A DNA stretch of 16,005 nt from assembly GCA_031286975.1 (NCBI GenBank), contig JAITTM010000096.1, positions 1-16,005 of the forward strand, written 5' to 3'. Both the position numbers and the translations under genes were made by a program. The notes beneath the pieces were generated by a model, which saw nothing but the letters and a program-made list of their open reading frames with translations, did not search any database and had not been told where the DNA came from. Within the stretch, counting starts at the first letter, position 1. Each line of letters begins with the position of its first letter. Shown here in pieces: positions 14,685 through 16,005 of this stretch. This DNA is from Coriobacteriales bacterium. GTDB lineage: Bacteria > Actinomycetota > Coriobacteriia > Coriobacteriales > UBA8131.

Positions 14685-15494
14685 TTATTTTTGGATGTAG
14701 GTGTCGAGGATCGCCTGGTAGGTGCCGTTTGCCTTGATGTTGGCAAGACCGGCATCAAATGCCGCGAGAAGCTCGGCGTTCTCGCCCTTCTTCACGGCAA
14801 AACCATAGGAGGATCCGCGCTCTTTATCGGTGACGATCTGTAGACCGACGTTTTGCGTGATGGCATAACCCAAGACGGGGTAATCCTCAAAACAGGCCTG
14901 GGAGTTGCCTGCTTTGACATCCTCGTACATCATCGCGGAATCCTTAAAATTGACCAAGGTGAAGCCATACTGCTCGGCGATACTCTGCGCAAAGGCCTCG
15001 CCCTCGGTTCCGTTCTTGACAGCAACCGTCTTGCCAGTGAGGTCACTGTAGCTCTTGATGGTATCATCCGTGGCGGAGATGCCCATCACAACACCGGAAT
15101 CGAAATACGGTGCCGAGAAGTCGAATATCTTCTCGCGCTCCTCGGTGATGCTCATGCCGGCGATAACACCGTCTGCTTGCCCCGATGTGAGGGATTGCAG
15201 CGCTGCGTCAAAGCCAAGGGGCTGGAGCTCATACTCGAAGCCCTGATCAGCGGCGACGGCGGCGAGGATATCGACGTCGATGCCCACATACTCGCCCTGT
15301 GCGTTCTCGAACTCAAAAGGCGCAAAGGTCGTATCGGTGGCGATGATATACTTCTGCGCGCTGGGTTTGTCGCCGTTTGCAGCGCTATTGTCAGCAGACG
15401 GCTTGCTCTCGTTGCCACAGCCAGCCATCATGAACATGGTTGCAACCAGCGCTGTTGAGCACAGGGTGGCAACGATTTTCTTTCCTCGCTTCAT
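14685..15494 (-). CDS. Polar amino-acid ABC transporter, substrate-binding lipoprotein
   Basis: The protein has 269 residues. The ATG has GAGGAG six bases upstream. Residues 1-25 form a lipoprotein signal peptide ending in the lipobox M-A-G-C with Cys26 to be lipidated, so it is anchored outside the cytoplasmic membrane. The mature protein is a family 3 solute-binding protein. It has A-T-D-T-T-F-A-P-F-E-F near the start, G-I-D-V-D-I-L, the ligand-gripping segment S-I-T-E-E-R-E-K-I-F-D-F-S-A-P-Y, and a late C-F-E-D-Y-P segment. The substrate is probably a polar amino acid such as glutamine or glutamate, or cystine; the exact one is not determinable. The gene starts 16 nt after tRNA-Leu on the same strand. 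Confidence 0.95.
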   Translation of the reverse strand: MKRGKKIVATLCSTALVATMFMMAGCGNESKPSADNSAANGDKPSAQKYIIATDTTFAPFEFENAQGEYVGIDVDILAAVAADQGFEYELQPLGFDAALQSLTSGQADGVIAGMSITEEREKIFDFSAPYFDSGVVMGISATDDTIKSYSDLTGKTVAVKNGTEGEAFAQSIAEQYGFTLVNFKDSAMMYEDVKAGNSQACFEDYPVLGYAITQNVGLQIVTDKERGSSYGFAVKKGENAELLAAFDAGLANIKANGTYQAILDTYIQK

Positions 15495-15510
15495 GTTTTC
15501 TCCTCACGTG

Positions 15511-15595
15511 TGGTGCGGGCGAGAGGACTCGAACCTCCACAGGTTTCCCTACCAGGACCTAAACCTGGCGCGTCTGCCAGTTCCGCCACGCCCGC
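15511..15595 (-). tRNA. tRNA-Leu(UAG)
   Basis: The minus strand folds as a class II tRNA. It has a GCGGGCG/CGCCCGC acceptor stem, an anticodon stem CCAGG/CCTGG with loop TTTAGGT giving anticodon UAG, a variable arm AGG-GAAA-CCT, a T-arm with TTCGAGT, discriminator A and encoded CCA. It reads CUN leucine codons. It is followed 16 nt later by the importer's binding-protein gene. Confidence 0.97.
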
Positions 15596-15622
15596 ATGGT
15601 GTTTTTGCGACAGGAATTTCGC

Positions 15623-15651
15623 ATATCGTATGGTACCAGACCTACCAGCAA
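15623..15651 (-). promoter_or_regulatory. Possible promoter for tRNA-Leu and the amino-acid importer
   Basis: On the minus strand TTGCTG (15651-15646) and CGATAT (15628-15623) are 17 bp apart, upstream of the tRNA 5' end at 15595. The match is weak. No other place for a promoter exists between the tRNA and the importer genes. Confidence 0.35.
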
Positions 15652-15700
15652 ACTGAAGGCACAAATATCACACCTTGTCCGTTTGCGCGGGAGAAAAAAA

Positions 15701-15709
15701 TGCTATACT
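15701..15709 (+). promoter_or_regulatory. Extended -10 promoter for tRNA-His
   Basis: TGCTATACT is an extended -10 (TGN plus TATACT). The -35 region (around 15681-15688, TTTGCG) is weak. Transcription would start near 15716, about 11 nt before the tRNA. Confidence 0.6.
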
Positions 15710-15726
15710 TTCTCCTCGCGCGTTAC

Positions 15727-15803
15727 GGTGGGTGTAGCTCAATTGGCAGAGCGTCGGACTGTGGCTCCGAAGGTCGGGGGTTCGAACCCCCTCACCCACC
15801 CCA
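15727..15803 (+). tRNA. tRNA-His(GUG)
   Basis: The acceptor stem is GTGGGTG/CACCCAC. A G at 15727 supplies the G-1 position typical of tRNA-His, paired with discriminator C. The anticodon stem TCGGA/TCCGA carries loop CTGTGGC with anticodon GUG. The T-arm is GGGGG-TTCGAAC-CCCCT (last pair G-T), and CCA is encoded at 15801-15803. Confidence 0.97.
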
Positions 15804-15816
15804 AAGCGCCCGGCTT

Positions 15817-15847
15817 TTGATTATTGATTTGTCCAGAACCCTATACT
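15817..15847 (+). promoter_or_regulatory. Possible promoter for tRNA-Pro
   Basis: TATACT (15842-15847) is a good -10. TTGATT at 15817-15822 is 19 bp upstream, longer than ideal. The gene could also be read through from the tRNA-His promoter. Confidence 0.45.
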
Positions 15848-15871
15848 GACAACTTGCGTTTATCGCAGAGT

Positions 15872-15949
<78 letters not shown>

Positions 15950-16005
15950 CTCGAATTGCCGTGCAGTGTTTGAGGGTTTTGCGGGGCGGCATCGGCAGGG
16001 GCGGT

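Noticed and set aside
14853..15458. Plus-strand open frame of 201 codons opposite the substrate-binding protein
   Set aside because: Antisense to a lipoprotein gene with full family motifs and a strong ribosome site.
15804..15820. Short AAAGC/GCTTT hairpin after tRNA-His as a terminator
   Set aside because: Stem of only five pairs, mostly A-T, followed by a short interrupted T-run; too weak to call.

Overview
The window runs from the late end of a siphovirus-type prophage (left, about 1-12,200) into bacterial chromosome (right, about 12,260-16,005). The DNA is GC-rich. Start codons mostly have strong AGGAGG-type ribosome sites, and the amino-acid importer uses a lipoprotein binding protein, so the host is a high-GC Gram-positive bacterium. 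The protein styles, including an r1t-type holin and an Amidase_2 endolysin with two peptidoglycan-binding repeats, suggest Actinomycetota, perhaps Coriobacteriia. That assignment is an impression, not a search result.

Region 1 (1-7480) is a tightly packed plus-strand tail operon: the 3' part of the tape-measure gene, a distal-tail-position structural protein, a tail hub protein carrying an inserted SH3b-like domain, a coiled-coil baseplate/fibre protein, and a long tail fibre with an NGGTG-type tip. Most junctions overlap or abut (TAG-ATG, ATGA, TGATG), which implies translational coupling.

Region 2 (7591-10147) continues on the plus strand as a host-interaction and lysis cassette. It holds a protein with two carbohydrate-binding-module-like repeats, a one-helix membrane protein, an r1t-family holin, a 34-residue acidic protein, the amidase endolysin, and a small proline-rich SH3b protein. 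A strong stem-loop terminator (10179-10214) closes the late transcript.

Region 3 (10218-12160) is the integration and control module. A leftward operon encodes an unrecognised 126-residue protein, a tyrosine integrase and a small unrecognised helical protein. It faces a rightward 66-residue Cro/CI-type regulator across an AT-rich control region. That region holds a near-consensus leftward promoter (TTGACA-17-TAGAAT), a rightward promoter (TTGAAT-17-CATAAT) and nested inverted repeats.

Because the integrase lies beside the lysis genes inside the prophage, the attachment site should lie on the far side of the regulator. There the regulator's stop codon overlaps that of a YefM/Phd-type antitoxin gene whose C-terminus looks foreign and whose toxin partner is absent. 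I infer that attR lies here (about 12,140-12,255) and that integration interrupted a toxin-antitoxin locus.

Region 4 (12,562-16,005) looks chromosomal: a LysE/RhtB-type exporter and a three-gene polar amino-acid ABC importer, all on the minus strand, then tRNA-Leu(UAG) on the minus strand and tRNA-His(GUG) and tRNA-Pro(UGG) on the plus strand. The importer's binding-protein gene starts 16 nt after the CCA end of tRNA-Leu, so the importer is probably transcribed through the tRNA.
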